Part shown: positions 1 through 8,010 of the stretch, in pieces | Numbering within the stretch: the stretch's first letter is position 1 | Layout: each line of letters begins with the position of its first letter | Assembly (NCBI RefSeq): GCF_018531425.1 | Contig: NZ_JAHBOI010000007.1 | Location: forward strand, 123,429 to 187,428 | Direction of reading: 5' to 3' | Length of the DNA stretch: 64,000 bases | From: Paenarthrobacter sp. DKR-5 | GTDB taxonomy: Bacteria > Actinomycetota > Actinomycetes > Actinomycetales > Micrococcaceae | The notes under the pieces: model-generated | What the model saw: only the letters and a program-made list of their open reading frames with translations | Database searches by the model: none | What the model was told of the DNA's origin: nothing | Program-made: the position numbers and the translations under genes

Positions 1-912
1 GGCCAGCCAGCCGAGCCAGCTGGCGAAGACCGGCCGGAACGGGATCGAGATGGATCCGGGGACGTGCCCGGCGGCGTAGTCCGCGGGTTGCCGGGCGTCG
101 ATCACCTGCGCTCCCTGCTCGGCGAGGGCGGCCACCCGGGCGGCGGTGAGCGGGGCGAGGCCGGGCTCGCCGTGCAGGACGGCGGGGCCCTGCTTGTTGA
201 TTTCGCCCAGGCGGAGGAAGTAATCGGGGAAGGTTCCCATCGAGCCTAGCAATGCCTCCACGAAGGCGTCCTCGCTGCCGGCCTGCAGCAGCGCGTTGGT
301 GGCCCGTTCACGGCCGATGGTGGTGACGCGTTCGGCGGACCCGCCGGCGGAGCAGAAGGACCCTGCGCCGTGCGTGGGCCACACCGGGGTGTTGTCGGGG
401 AATTCCATGAGCCGCTGCAGGGAACGGTACTGGGCGCGGGCCAGGGGCACGGTCTGTTCGGGGTTGACGAGGTCCGTGCGCCCGGCGGTGCCGACCATGA
501 GCGAGCCGCCGGTGAAAATCCCGGCCAGGTTCCCGGCTTCGAGCAGCAGATAGGACAGGTGTTCGGGCGAGTGCCCCGGGGTATGCAGGGCCTGCAGGGT
601 GAACGAGCCCATCTCCACGCTCTGCCCGTCGGTGAGAGCCGTGTGCGCGAAACCGCGCGGCCCGACCTCCGGTGCCAGGACCTGCGCACCCTCAACCTCG
701 GCCAGTTCCGCGACCCCGGAAATGAAATCCGCGTGCAGGTGGGTTTCGACCGCGTAGGCGATCCTCAGCCCCCGCTTCGAGGCCTCGGCGCGGACCTGCC
801 GCAGGTCACGCTCCGGGTCCATCACCAGCGCCCGCCCGTCGCCAAGGTCCAACAGGTAGGTGGAATTGCCCAGTCCCTCATCGATGACGGGAATCAGGTT
901 CAGCGAGCCCAT
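1..912 (-). CDS. MBL-fold metallohydrolase with C-terminal rhodanese domain (partial, runs off window)
   Basis: The reading frame starts at ATG 912 and runs open for 304 codons to base 1, so the C-terminus lies outside the window. Residues 1 to about 220 form a metallo-beta-lactamase fold with the metal motif THLHADF followed by a later GHSPEHLSY-type His and WPTHGAGSFC. From about residue 250 a rhodanese-like domain begins (VIDARQPADYAAGHVPGSIS). This architecture is known from persulfide dioxygenase-like and sulfurtransferase proteins that handle sulfane sulfur. It is divergent from an ArsR-rhodanese regulator across a palindromic operator, so regulation by that protein is likely. Exact substrate is not shown by the sequence. 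Confidence 0.88.
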   Translation of the reverse strand, partial: MGSLNLIPVIDEGLGNSTYLLDLGDGRALVMDPERDLRQVRAEASKRGLRIAYAVETHLHADFISGVAELAEVEGAQVLAPEVGPRGFAHTALTDGQSVEMGSFTLQALHTPGHSPEHLSYLLLEAGNLAGIFTGGSLMVGTAGRTDLVNPEQTVPLARAQYRSLQRLMEFPDNTPVWPTHGAGSFCSAGGSAERVTTIGRERATNALLQAGSEDAFVEALLGSMGTFPDYFLRLGEINKQGPAVLHGEPGLAPLTAARVAALAEQGAQVIDARQPADYAAGHVPGSISIPFRPVFASWLGWLA

Positions 913-973
913 GACCGGCTCCTTCCCCGCCGGCGCAAGGGCCCGGCGATACAATGGTATTTCACAAAAACAT

Positions 974-990
974 GGAATAGAATCTATTCC
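974..990. promoter_or_regulatory. Perfect palindromic operator between MBL-rhodanese and ArsR-rhodanese genes
   Basis: GGAATAGA-A-TCTATTCC is a perfect 8+8 inverted repeat around one base. It is the AT-rich part of the divergent intergenic region, 28 bases before the GTG of the ArsR-type gene. ArsR-family repressors bind 12-2-12-like or shorter palindromes at their own promoters, so this is the likely autoregulatory operator. That assignment is inference; the palindrome is seen directly. Confidence 0.7.
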
Positions 991-1018
991 AGTATTACAC
1001 GGAACGCTGGAGGCGCAA

Positions 1019-1696
1019 GTGGGAGACAAGGCCAGGAAGTCCGAACTTTTCGAGGAGTTCGCCCGGGTCGGCAAGGCGATGGCCAACGGCAAGCGCCTCG
1101 AGCTGCTGGACCTGCTCGCGCAGGGGGAGCGGAGCGTGGAAACCCTGGCCGCCGCGGCCGGCCTCGGCCTGAGCACCGCCTCGGCGCACCTGCAGACGCT
1201 GCGCCAGGCGGGGCTGGTGACCACGCGGCGGGACGGGAACCGGATCCATTACGACCTCGCCGGGCCTGACGTGCTGGCACTGTACAGCCTGCTGCGCACC
1301 GTCGCCCGCGAGCGGGTGGCCGGCGTCGAACCCAAAAGGGCCGCCTACCTCGGTCTCGAAGGACCCCGCGCCGCCGAGGAGGAAGTCGCCCGCGAGGACC
1401 TGCTGGCCCGGTCCCGGGCCGGAACGGTCACGGTGCTGGATGTGCGCCCCGGGGAGGAATACCGTTCGGCCCACATCCCGGGCGCCCTGTCGATCCCGCT
1501 CGATGAGCTCAGCGGCAGGCTCAACGAGCTGCCCGAGGGCGCTGAGGTGGTCGCGTACTGCCGCGGCGCTTACTGCGTGCTCGCCTACGAAGCTATCGAC
1601 CTGCTCCGGGCCGACGGCCGCCCAGCGCGCCGGCTGAGCGAAGGCATGCTCGAATGGCGCCTGGCCGGCCTGCCCGTGGAAACCGCTGCAGCCTGA
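1019..1696 (+). CDS. ArsR-family HTH regulator fused to a rhodanese domain
   Basis: 225 residues. Start chosen at GTG 1019 because GGAGG lies at 1009-1013; longer in-frame starts would run through the operator. Residues 1 to about 95 are a winged-helix ArsR domain (LAAAAGLGLSTASAHLQTL is the recognition helix region). Residues about 125-220 are a rhodanese domain (VLDVRPGEEYRSAHIPGAL) with the active loop CRGAYC, which keeps its Cys. Proteins of this architecture sense reactive sulfur or metals through the rhodanese or HTH cysteines. The gene is divergent from the MBL-rhodanese gene and probably represses it and itself. Confidence 0.9.
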   Translation: MGDKARKSELFEEFARVGKAMANGKRLELLDLLAQGERSVETLAAAAGLGLSTASAHLQTLRQAGLVTTRRDGNRIHYDLAGPDVLALYSLLRTVARERVAGVEPKRAAYLGLEGPRAAEEEVAREDLLARSRAGTVTVLDVRPGEEYRSAHIPGALSIPLDELSGRLNELPEGAEVVAYCRGAYCVLAYEAIDLLRADGRPARRLSEGMLEWRLAGLPVETAAA

Positions 1697-1799
1697 CACA
1701 CGCCGGCCCGCACCCACAGGGTCCACCGGCACTTCCGGCACGGACCCGCGCCGGGCATAACAGAAGAAGACGGGGATTCACGCACAGGGAGGGTTTCAC

Positions 1800-2051
1800 A
1801 TGATGTACGGATGGGACGGCGGCTGGGGAGCCTGGGGCTGGGCACCAATGGTGCTGGTGATGTTGCTGTTCTGGGGCGGGGTCGTCACCGTGGTGATCCT
1901 GCTGCTCCGCCGCGGCGCGGGTGCTGAAGGCCCCGGATCCGTCGCCGCTCGCGATGACGCCGAGCGGATCCTCAACGAACGGTTTGCCCGCGGGGAAATC
2001 GATGAAACGGAGCTCACCGCGCGGCGGGCTGCCCTGAGGCGGAAAGCGTGA
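1800..2051 (+). CDS. Small membrane protein with C-terminal SHOCT domain
   Basis: 83 residues. A Trp/Gly-rich N-terminus is followed by one membrane helix (about residues 17-37), a short linker and a SHOCT motif (DDAERILNERFARGEIDETE). SHOCT domains are short C-terminal oligomerisation-type modules of unknown precise role. A GGGAGG-like ribosome site precedes the start. The stop overlaps the GTG start of the next gene by four bases, so the two are translationally coupled and likely act together with the copper proteins nearby. Confidence 0.85.
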   Translation: MMYGWDGGWGAWGWAPMVLVMLLFWGGVVTVVILLLRRGAGAEGPGSVAARDDAERILNERFARGEIDETELTARRAALRRKA

Positions 2052-2608
2052 GAAAACTCTCCCGGCGCAGCGCCGTGCTGATCGGTGTCCTCGCGACACT
2101 GGTGCTGAGCACACTCTCGATCATCGCCGTCGCATTCCTGCGCCCCCCGGGACCGGCCGGCACCCTCGCCGGGAGGGCCGGTTGCGCGGCGCCGGCACTG
2201 GGCGGCACCGTCGTGAACGTCACCGCCACCGACATGGGAGGGCCGATGATGGGCGGAGCCGGACGCGTCGGCCCGATGCGGCTGACCGCCGACCGTGCAT
2301 CTGTCGCGCACGGTCGGGTGAGCTTTCTCGTCACCAACGCCGGCCGTTACACCCACGAGATGGTGATCCTGCCGCTGCCGGGAACCCAAAGCGCAGGAAC
2401 ACGCCCCGTCGGAGGCGACGGGAAGATCGACGAGGCCGGCAGCCTCGGCGAAGCGTCCGCGACCTGCGCCGATGGCGCCGGGCAGGGCATCCTTCCCCGC
2501 ACCGTCGGGTGGGTCAGCGTGGATCTTGCACCCGGCCGCTACGAACTGGTCTGCAACTTCCCCGGCCACTATTCCGCGGGCATGTACACCCAGATCACCG
2601 TCTCCTGA
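2048..2608 (+). CDS. Membrane-anchored cupredoxin-like protein
   Basis: 186 residues with a GTG start that overlaps the previous stop. An N-terminal membrane segment (about 9-31) is followed by a periplasm-side or extracellular domain containing a Met-rich stretch (DMGGPMMGG). The C-terminal cupredoxin ligand pattern is C-x4-H-x4-M (VCNFPGHYSAGMYTQ), the classic blue-copper end, and HEM upstream can supply the other His. It resembles sulfocyanin-like copper proteins. Probably an electron carrier or copper-binding partner in the copper cluster formed with the multicopper oxidase and DUF305 genes downstream. Confidence 0.85.
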   Translation: MRKLSRRSAVLIGVLATLVLSTLSIIAVAFLRPPGPAGTLAGRAGCAAPALGGTVVNVTATDMGGPMMGGAGRVGPMRLTADRASVAHGRVSFLVTNAGRYTHEMVILPLPGTQSAGTRPVGGDGKIDEAGSLGEASATCADGAGQGILPRTVGWVSVDLAPGRYELVCNFPGHYSAGMYTQITVS

Positions 2609-2623
2609 TCGGAGGCCGGGGTC

Positions 2624-2905
2624 ATGCACGAAGCAAGGATACGGGCGGTTGTCTGGGCGGCGCTAGGGTTCCCGCCGACGCAGCTCGTCCTGGACGTGGC
2701 GGGGCCGTCGTCGCCGGTGATGGTCCTTTTCACTGCCATCGGTGTTGGCGTTCAAACCTCCGTCTGGGCACAGATCCTCCGGGACAGCCGCACTGCTCCG
2801 GGCCCCCTCGTAAGGCGCGGGTGCCCTTGTCAGCGCTGGTGCCGGTCCTGCGCGGTCAGCCATGGTGGTGTTCGTGCCGGTCAGGGCTGCCGCCCATCAT
2901 TTTGA
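2624..2905 (+). CDS. Small hypothetical ORF, possibly one or two membrane helices
   Basis: 93 residues, ATG 2624 with CGGAGG 10 bases upstream, directly after the cupredoxin gene. The first 45 residues are hydrophobic enough for one or two membrane helices; the rest is Cys/Arg-rich and overlaps the 3' end of the convergent permease gene by about 50 bases. No family is recognised. It may be a real small gene whose natural end was lost, or chance. Confidence 0.3.
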   Translation: MHEARIRAVVWAALGFPPTQLVLDVAGPSSPVMVLFTAIGVGVQTSVWAQILRDSRTAPGPLVRRGCPCQRWCRSCAVSHGGVRAGQGCRPSF

Positions 2906-4019
2906 GCATGTCCCTGCCGCCGTTGGGCAGGAACCGGATGAGGAGGACCGCCGCGACGGCGAGGAAGACGAGGTTCAGCCAGGTGGTGTAGTTCCAAGAC
3001 ACGGCGGCTTCGAGCACGGTGGCGTTGCGTGCCTGGGGGGTCAGGCCGGTGTTGGCGAAGAGCAGTTCGACGACGTAGCCGGCGGCTACCATGGCCAGGT
3101 AGAAGATGCCGGTGAGGCGCAGGGCTGACCGGGTGTCGTAGTACTCGCGGTAGATCAGGATCACGGGGATGACGATCAGGTCAGCGAAGATGAAGCTGGT
3201 GACCCCGCCGAAACTGATCCCGCCGTTCCAGAGCACGGCGGCGAGGGGCACATTGCCGACGGAGCAGACGAAGCTGAGCATCGCGATCACAGGTCCAATG
3301 ATCGACCCCCACACGACAGCCAGGACCGGGTTCCCTTCGAAGAAGAACGCCCGCAGCCACTCCTTGGGAACCCAGGCCGCGAATGCCCCGGCAATCAGCA
3401 CTCCGCCGACAATGTCCTTCCAGACCGCGGCCCAGTCCATGACGAAGTAGCTGGCCACCGAATCGAGGCCTTCGCGAGAGAACAGCCGCCGAAGGAATGT
3501 CCCGTCGCCCTGGACGGACATGTCCATGGCGGCGTGGCCCTCCATCGAACCGGCGATGCCCTTGTTCGCCTGCTCGCGGGCGGCGTCGACGATCCTGCCG
3601 CGCATCCAGAGCCTGAATGCCAGGGCGACGAGCACGATCATGACCGGGCCGCCGATGAACTCGGCCAGCGTGAATTGCCAGCCCATGAGCAGGGCCAGGA
3701 TAATGCCCAGTTCGATGACCAGGTTCGTGGAGGCGATCTCGAACGCCATGGCCGAGGCGAAGCTCGCGCCCTTGCGGAACAGGGACCTGGCCAGTGCGAC
3801 CGCGGCGTAGGATCACGATGAGGAGGCGGCGCCGAGCCCGGTGGCCGCCGCCAGCGCTTTAGGCGAATCGCCGGAGAGCAGGCGGGTGATCTGTTCCTTG
3901 CGGACGACCGCCGGGACGATGCCGGAGAGGGTGAAGCCGAGGACGAGGGGCCAGAGAATTTCCCAGGCCATCGCCCCTGCGACGGCCAGCGCGTGACCGA
4001 TTTCATTGAGGATGTTCAT
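2856..4019 (-). CDS. DUF318/ArsP_1-type permease with in-frame TGA at a conserved Cys position (candidate selenoprotein or nonsense mutant)
   Basis: The single frame 4019 to 2856 encodes 387 codons, interrupted only by TGA at codon 69 (3815-3813). Start ATG 4019 has AAAGGAG upstream. Upstream part ends GLGAASSS, downstream part resumes SYAAVALARSLFRKG in the same frame; related permeases of this family carry SSSCSYAA here, so TGA stands exactly where TGC (Cys) is expected. The second half of the protein has the matching motif FVCSVGNVPLAA, consistent with an internal repeat where both halves carry Cys-Ser. About eight membrane helices; the C-terminus ends in a His-rich HEHHH tail. Family members export metal or metalloid species. 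Alternatives: nonsense mutation (pseudogene), split protein by reinitiation at MAFE (3749), or sequencing error. Confidence 0.75.
3769..3784 (-). promoter_or_regulatory. Weak hairpin downstream of the in-frame UGA (possible SECIS-like element)
   Basis: In the mRNA, CCCU-(GUUCCGCA)-AGGG can form a short stem whose loop begins 33 bases after the UGA. Known bacterial SECIS elements have the apical loop about 16-37 bases after UGA and a G among the first two loop bases; both hold here. The stem is only four base pairs, so the evidence is suggestive only. Confidence 0.25.
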
Positions 4020-4057
4020 GCGGTGCTCCTTTCATGGGCTTTTCGGTCCCGAACAGG

Positions 4058-5611
4058 TCATGCGAGGTAGGAGAAGACGCCCATCATGCCCTGCTGGGCG
4101 TGATAGGCGTTGTGGCAGTGGGTGAGCCATTGGCCCGGGTTGTCGGCCTCGAATTCAACGGTGACGGTTTGCCGGGGCCGGACGATGACGGTGTCTTTGC
4201 GGGCGCCGCTGCCGGCGAGCTGGAAGGTGTGCCCGTGCAGGTGCATGGGGTGCCACATGGTGGTGTCGTTGATGAACCGCACCTGGACGCGGTTGCCCTG
4301 CCTGATGTCGAAGGTGCCCGCGAGGGGGTTGTTCATGTCGAAGCGGCGGCCGTTGATGCCCCAGTCGTATTTGGCCATGCCACCGGTGAGGTGCAGTTCG
4401 TGCACGATATCGGGCGCTTTGGCGGCCAGCAGCACCGACGGGTCGGCTTTGAGGTTGCCGCCGTCGAGGACGGTCCCGTCGAGCGTCCGTGGCAGGTCGG
4501 CGGCTGCGGGCGCGCTGCCGGTGCCGGTGCTTACGATGCCGTAGGCGCGTCCGGGTTTGCCTTCGGGCAGGGCCAGCACCGGGGTTTGCCCGGGTTTGAC
4601 GGTGAGCAGCAGGTCGGCACGTTCGCCCATGCCAAGGACGACGGCGTCGAGGTCCTGGTGCTGCACGGGGTACCCGTCGCTGTGAGTGATGGTGACCTGC
4701 TGGCCGGGGACGCCGACGCGGTAGGCAGTGTCCCCGGCCGCGTTGATCACGCGCAGCCTGATCCGGTGACCGGGTTTGCTGCTGAAGGTTTCAGGCCGGT
4801 CGGGGGTGCGGGAGTTGAAGAGGTGGAAGGGGTAACTGACGTCCCCGGCGTCGCCGCCGAGGAAGGCGCTGTAGCTGCCCATGAGCATGTGGTCCATGGT
4901 CATGCCCGTGGACGGGGACGCCGTGTCGGAGCCCATGTTCATTCCGCCCATGGTTCCCGTGTTGCCCATGCCCCGGGAGAGTTCTTTGACGACTTCGTCG
5001 GGGGTGCCGGTGATCCCGTCGAGCCAGTCATCGAGCACGATGACCCATTCCTGGTCATAGGCCAGCGGCTCGTGCGGGTCTTCGATGATCAACGCCCCGT
5101 ACAGTCCGCGTTCGCGCTGCATTTCCACGTGGGAGTGGTACCAGTAGGTGCCCGGGTGCGGCAGCCGGAAGTCATAGGTCATGGACCCGCCCGCAGCCAC
5201 CGCGGTCTGGGTGAGGCCCTGCACGCCGTCCATGTTGTTGCGCAGCGCCAGCCCGTGCCAGTGGACCGTGGTCGGCTGCTCGAGCCTGTTCGATAAGGGC
5301 ACGTTCAGCCGGTCCCCGGCCTTGGCGCGGATCACCGGCCCGTTGAGCGAGTTGTTGTACCCCCACGTCGCCACGCGGTGGCCGCCGACACCGGCCGTCA
5401 GCGTGCCGGCGGCCAGGGGTCGGGTCACCGTCGCGCCGGTGGAGGGACGCGAGGCTTCGGCGGCAGCGACCAGGGGATTGTCGGGCATGATCCGGTTCAC
5501 CGGGCCGGCGGCAGGGGACGGCCGTGCGGGCGTGCAGGCGGCGATCGTCGCCATGGTGGTAGCGGCCAGACCCGCGCCGAGGAAGGCGCGGCGGGAAAGG
5601 TCAGGGTTCAC
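4058..5611 (-). CDS. Multicopper oxidase (laccase/CueO-like, exported)
   Basis: 517 residues, GTG start at 5611 with AGGA upstream. The N-terminus SRRAFLGAGLAA... ends at AAC, giving a Tat-type leader with a possible lipobox. All four copper-binding motifs are present: HWHG (about 118), YWYHSHVEMQ (about 160), HPMHLHGHTF (about 457) and WLTHCHNAYHAQQGMM (about 495). A Met-rich insertion near residues 215-245 (GMGNTGTMGGMNMGS, TGMTMDHMLMG) resembles the extra copper-binding segment of CueO. It probably oxidises Cu(I) and phenolics on the outer face of the membrane, as part of copper tolerance with the neighbouring DUF305 and cupredoxin proteins. Confidence 0.95.
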   Translation of the reverse strand: MNPDLSRRAFLGAGLAATTMATIAACTPARPSPAAGPVNRIMPDNPLVAAAEASRPSTGATVTRPLAAGTLTAGVGGHRVATWGYNNSLNGPVIRAKAGDRLNVPLSNRLEQPTTVHWHGLALRNNMDGVQGLTQTAVAAGGSMTYDFRLPHPGTYWYHSHVEMQRERGLYGALIIEDPHEPLAYDQEWVIVLDDWLDGITGTPDEVVKELSRGMGNTGTMGGMNMGSDTASPSTGMTMDHMLMGSYSAFLGGDAGDVSYPFHLFNSRTPDRPETFSSKPGHRIRLRVINAAGDTAYRVGVPGQQVTITHSDGYPVQHQDLDAVVLGMGERADLLLTVKPGQTPVLALPEGKPGRAYGIVSTGTGSAPAAADLPRTLDGTVLDGGNLKADPSVLLAAKAPDIVHELHLTGGMAKYDWGINGRRFDMNNPLAGTFDIRQGNRVQVRFINDTTMWHPMHLHGHTFQLAGSGARKDTVIVRPRQTVTVEFEADNPGQWLTHCHNAYHAQQGMMGVFSYLA

Positions 5612-5685
5612 GGGAGTTCCTAGGGGCTTGGAAAAGGTCAGCGAAGAAGCGGGGAGGTGCCGTAGGGAAAACGGCGGGATGAGGC

Positions 5686-5739
5686 GGCACGGCCGGCGCC
5701 GGGTGACCCCTTGAGGGTCTTCCCGTCGCCGGCCATGCC
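5686..5739 (-). terminator. Long GC hairpin downstream of the DUF305 gene
   Basis: Bases 5686-5703 and 5722-5739 form an imperfect 18-bp stem (two mismatches), and the loop itself contains a nested GACCCC/GGGTC-type hairpin. It lies between the DUF305 stop (5757) and the multicopper oxidase start (5611), both on the minus strand. No T-run follows, so it may attenuate or stabilise rather than terminate. Confidence 0.45.
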
Positions 5740-5756
5740 GCGCTCAGGGGCCGGTG

Positions 5757-6383
5757 TTAGAGCAAGCCCAGGATGGAGTTCATCTCCGATATTTCGGCCT
5801 GCTGGCTGCTGCTGATGGACTGCGCCAGGCTCAGGGCGTCCTTGTCGGAGCCTTGGGCGAGTTCGTCTCTGGCCATGGTGATGGCACCCTGGTGGTGCTG
5901 GATCATCTGGGTCAGGAAGAGTTTGGACGCGTCGGCCCCTGTGGCGGCGTTGAGTTTGTTCATATCGTCGGCGCTCATCGTGCCGCCCATGGACTGGTCC
6001 CCGGACATCGAGGCGGGCTCGCCCCAGGCCTGCAGCCAGCCGGTCATGGTGTCAATCTCGGGGGACTGCGCGGCTTTGATCTTCTTCGCCAGGGCGGTGA
6101 CGCGCGGGTCGATGCCCTGCTTTTTGAGGATGGTGTCGCTCATTTCGATGGCCTGGGCGTGGTGCGGGACCATCATCTGGGCGAACATGGTATCCACCGC
6201 ATTGTGGCTGGCGGAGGACGCGGTCGTTGCCGCGGAGGGGCCGGTCATCATCGAAGACGGGTGGTCCATGCCGGGCATGTTGGTCATGCCCGGGCTGTTG
6301 CTGCCTGAAGATGTGGAGCCGCAGGCGGACAGGGCTACGGCGGCGGCCAGGGCAACAACGGACAGAGGGAGGTTTCGGTTCAA
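5757..6383 (-). CDS. DUF305 lipoprotein
   Basis: 208 residues. Start TTG 6383 chosen because AGAAAGGA precedes it and it directly opens a lipoprotein signal peptide (LALAAAVALSAC-type lipobox, LSAC); an upstream in-frame start would add about 48 atypical residues. The mature protein has a Met-rich linker and two DUF305 repeats with the His pairs MMVPHHAQAIEMSD and MIQHHQGAITMA. DUF305 proteins occur with copper-handling genes in actinobacteria and are thought to bind metal outside the membrane. The gene lies upstream of the multicopper oxidase on the same strand. Confidence 0.92.
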   Translation of the reverse strand: MNRNLPLSVVALAAAVALSACGSTSSGSNSPGMTNMPGMDHPSSMMTGPSAATTASSASHNAVDTMFAQMMVPHHAQAIEMSDTILKKQGIDPRVTALAKKIKAAQSPEIDTMTGWLQAWGEPASMSGDQSMGGTMSADDMNKLNAATGADASKLFLTQMIQHHQGAITMARDELAQGSDKDALSLAQSISSSQQAEISEMNSILGLL

Positions 6384-6507
6384 GACAAGGGTCCTTTCTG
6401 GGAACGTGCACGGCGTGCCGGTAATATCCGGCGGAGCGGACAGGGGAAGGCCGCCCGGGTGCAGGGCCGTCACGGGCGCGCAGCGCGCCCCGTCAACGGC
6501 GGTGTTC

Positions 6508-6924
6508 TCAGATTCGGCTGATGCCAAGTAGGGTCAGGGACGGCGGATCCGCGCCGGGCAGCGACCCGCGGGCACAGGCCGGGTGGATCAGTGCCGCAGC
6601 ACGCAGGGACGGTGCCACTGCGGAGGGGAGGTCCGCCACCCCGTCCACGGAAGCCTGCGGACGGTCAAGAGTGCAGGCGCCGGCCATGGCCATATGGTCA
6701 GTGCCGTCCGTACAGCCCCGGGAGAGGACCGAATCGGGGTGGTGACCGTGCACGGCCGATACCGTCTGCATGGCCATCGCGGTCCCGGGTTGGCCCGCGG
6801 CTCCGGTGCCGTGGCCGCCGGCCAGGACATGCATGCCGAGCAGGCCCGCGACCAGGGCAAGCAGGCCGAGGATCATGGCGACGGAGCGGGCGAACGCGAG
6901 GAAGCGGCGGCTCACAATGGCCAT
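6508..6924 (-). CDS. DUF6153 family membrane-anchored protein
   Basis: 138 residues with ATG 6924 preceded by GGAGGAG. An N-terminal membrane helix (about 12-36, ILGLLALVAGLLGMHVLAGG) is followed by a His/Met-containing region (GHGTG, MAMQ, VHGHHPD, DHMAMAGAC) and a Cys pair. This pattern fits DUF6153, found beside copper and DUF305 genes in actinobacteria. The His/Met content suggests metal binding outside the membrane; function unknown. It is the first gene of the minus-strand run DUF6153, DUF305, multicopper oxidase, permease. Confidence 0.75.
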   Translation of the reverse strand: MAIVSRRFLAFARSVAMILGLLALVAGLLGMHVLAGGHGTGAAGQPGTAMAMQTVSAVHGHHPDSVLSRGCTDGTDHMAMAGACTLDRPQASVDGVADLPSAVAPSLRAAALIHPACARGSLPGADPPSLTLLGISRI

Positions 6925-7374
6925 GGCGCTCCTCCGTTCCGCAGTATCCCTTCAGCAGGTCCGCTATCAAGGATAGCTTTTTCCTCGCAGGCGCCCCGGC
7001 CGGGGTGTGTACGCGCAGCGCACGCTTCCCAACAGGGGCATGGGAGGCGGACTTGCCGGGGCACGGAGCAGAAAGACAATGACGGCGCCGACGGAGCGGG
7101 CGTGCATCATCGATGTCCACCTGTGCCCGAACAGACTCGTCCAACCTCCGGGAGCCGCCAGGCCAGGCATGCCCGGTTGCACCTTTTCGCCGCTTCGTCG
7201 AAAGCCGGTCAGGTTTCGGCTTAGGCAGGGAAGTTCCGTCCACTCCCGAGTGCGGCAGGCTTCGAGGATTCCGTGCTGCCGACTCGAAGAGCTCTCGCGG
7301 GCGTTCGCAGATCTTCCCCGGCGGGTGGACCCGCGCCGGGCCGACTGCCTCCGACAGTTCGAGAACTAGGAGTC
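6925..7374. other. Intergenic stretch without supported gene
   Basis: About 450 bases between the DUF6153 start and an MFS remnant. Short open frames here lack ribosome sites and protein-like composition. It contains the promoter region of the DUF6153 gene; no clear repeat or hairpin was found. Confidence 0.5.
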
Positions 7375-7843
7375 TCTTCTTAATCCTGCCGGCAGTGTTC
7401 GGACTTGGCACCCTGGCAGGCTCCATGGCGCTCATGCTCGCTCCCTCAGGGGGTCTGCCGAGAAAGCGGTAATCCGGCTCGCAGCAGCGGCCGGCCTGGC
7501 TTTCGCCCTCTAGGCGCTCGTCCCGGCATTCCCTTACGCGCTCATAGCCTTTGGATTAGCCAGAGTCGTCAACTCGTTGTTCTTCACAGCGACACTTGCC
7601 TCGCGGGCCGAATATGCGCCGGACAATGCACGGGACCAGGTCTTTATCTGGACGGCAGCTCTCAAAGTCACCGCGGCCGCTGTCGGAACCGCCCTAGCCG
7701 GAGCGGTCATCGGCATTGATGCCCGGCTTCCCCTCGTGGCCGGCGGTCCCCTGACCGTAGCCACCGCCGCGGCCGTCGGCTTGGAGACCCGCCTGATGTC
7801 ACAGCTCGGAGGGCGACGCCGACAACCCGACCGGACTAATTGA
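7375..7843 (+). pseudogene. C-terminal remnant of an MFS transporter
   Basis: The last roughly 150 residues of a 12-helix MFS exporter can be read, but only by joining two frames and crossing a stop. Frame A to about 7450 gives VFGLGTLAGSMALMLAP, then a shift at a G-run (7449-7453) leads to SAEKAVIRLAAAAGLAFAL, an in-frame TAG at about 7513, then ALVPAFPYALIAFGLARVV and on to the stop at 7841. The 5' two thirds of the gene are missing. The fragment lies just left of an IS3-family element and marks a decayed region. Confidence 0.75.
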
Positions 7844-7938
7844 GGGTGCGTTCGAAGTTGTTATTGCTTAGGGGCCCAACAGCACCACCTACGCAGTAAC
7901 ACCTGAGGCATCGGATGACTGGAGGTGTCCCGGTGGAG

Positions 7939-7996
7939 GATGGGACTGCCCCGGCTTTTGTTGACTTGGTGACCTGCCCCAGGGATTGGTTACCCG
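7939..7996 (+). repeat. Left terminal inverted repeat of the IS3 element
   Basis: Matches the reverse complement of 9206-9263: shared blocks GATGGGACTGC, GTTGAC and a perfect inner 27-base block starting TGACCTGCCCC and ending GGTTACCCG. Confidence 0.85.
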
Positions 7997-8010
7997 GTGA
8001 AGAATGAGTC

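Noticed and set aside
4034..5296. A 420-codon plus-strand frame opposite the multicopper oxidase
   Set aside because: Antisense shadow; Val/His-rich without domains.
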